From Peptococcaceae bacterium BRH_c4a (lineage in GTDB: Bacteria; Bacillota; Desulfotomaculia; Desulfotomaculales; Desulfocucumaceae), in the NCBI GenBank assembly GCA_000961585.1, contig LADN01000033.1:1-64000 (forward strand): a stretch of 64,000 bases of DNA, written 5' to 3'. The stretch's first letter is position 1. Every line of letters begins with the position of its first letter. Below, piece after piece: positions 63,729 to 64,000 of the stretch. Position numbers and translations under genes: made by a program. The notes under the pieces were generated by a model. That model did no database searches. It was given only the letters and a program-made list of their open reading frames with translations, and had not been told where the DNA came from.

Positions 63729-64000
63729 TTATTGCATAAACCTCTTAAAAATTAGGGTTACGTTATGTCCTCCGAAGCCGAACGAATTTGACATAGCTAC
63801 ATCCACCCGGGCCTTTCTGGCCTGGTTGGGCACATAATCCAAGTCGCACTCGGGATCAGGACTATCCAGGTTGACCGTGGGCGGTATGACCCCCTTAAGC
63901 ATTGTCATAAGACATGCCACGGCCTCCAGGCCCCCCGCAGCTCCCAGCAGATGACCGGTCATTGATTTTGTGGATCCCACAGCTATTTTATAGGCATGCG
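63729..64000 (-). CDS. fabF: 3-oxoacyl-ACP synthase II, C-terminal part (runs off window)
   Basis: Only the last 90 or so codons are present; the frame stays open to the window edge. It contains the second and third catalytic positions of the ketosynthase, [19 protein letters not shown] (His) and [15 protein letters not shown] (His in GFGGHN). Followed by rnc and ftsY, the common Firmicute order. Confidence 0.93.
   Translation of the reverse strand, partial: HAYKIAVGSTKSMTGHLLGAAGGLEAVACLMTMLKGVIPPTVNLDSPDPECDLDYVPNQARKARVDVAMSNSFGFGGHNVTLIFKRFMQ

Noticed and set aside
1-64000. tRNA, rRNA or prophage genes
   Set aside because: I looked for them and saw no cloverleaf, rRNA segment, integrase or structural phage gene.

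Overview
The window looks like a chromosomal segment of an anaerobic, spore-former-type Firmicute. It most resembles the Desulfotomaculum/Pelotomaculum group (Peptococcaceae), judged from gene families and order rather than any database match. Supporting signs are AddAB recombination nuclease, a T-box leader on aromatic biosynthesis genes, FliY, a YhaM-type exonuclease, GlpX, long-form HisG, strong Shine-Dalgarno sites with frequent GTG/TTG starts, a tungsten-type aldehyde:ferredoxin oxidoreductase, several [4Fe-4S] proteins and a putative Fe-hydrogenase regulator. No rRNA, tRNA or phage genes were seen.

Layout. 1-13.5 kb: a complete type I-B CRISPR-Cas locus. The array (39 repeats in the window, running off the left edge) and the cas6-cas8b-cas7-cas5-cas3-cas4-cas1-cas2 genes are read leftward, with the leader between cas2 and the array. 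A WYL-domain regulator lies upstream of cas6. The interference genes are visibly more AT-rich than the rest. 13.5-25 kb: an accessory region with two broken chemoreceptor genes, three TauE/SafE permeases, a PF09608-type membrane protein, an SLC13-type anion transporter, a sulfotransferase, a LysR regulator and an isoaspartyl peptidase/asparaginase; this suggests handling of anionic sulfur compounds. 25-32 kb: mixed housekeeping and poorly known genes (YhaM, radical SAM, zinc-finger phosphoesterase, ferredoxin, nucleoside kinase). 32-38 kb: a stand-alone AMP-binding C-terminal domain with a small partner ORF, aroF-pheA behind a tandem T-box, a micro-ORF transcription unit, rhomboid protease and hisG. 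38-51 kb: addAB, fliY, glpX, and pabA-pabB-pabC behind a leader with a transcription terminator. 51-59.5 kb: aldehyde oxidoreductase and a fuculose-type aldolase converge on rlmI, an MTA/SAH deaminase, ahcY, mtnA and mtnP. 60-64 kb: an unknown gene, thiL, ftsY, rnc and the 3' end of fabF.

The most attractive biology is at 51-59.5 kb. mtnP, mtnA and the aldolase make a plausible oxygen-independent route from methylthioadenosine or 5'-deoxyadenosine to DHAP plus an aldehyde, and the overlapping aldehyde oxidoreductase gene could dispose of that aldehyde. The pabA leader carries NAG triplets in a strict 5-nt register, like a TRAP site. Gene boundaries carry an odd family of short tandem words in inverted pairs, one of which forms the 3' end of the mtnP coding sequence. 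A fold-back element of about 250 bp is inserted in one copy of a dispersed repeat whose second copy lies 34 kb away in inverted orientation.
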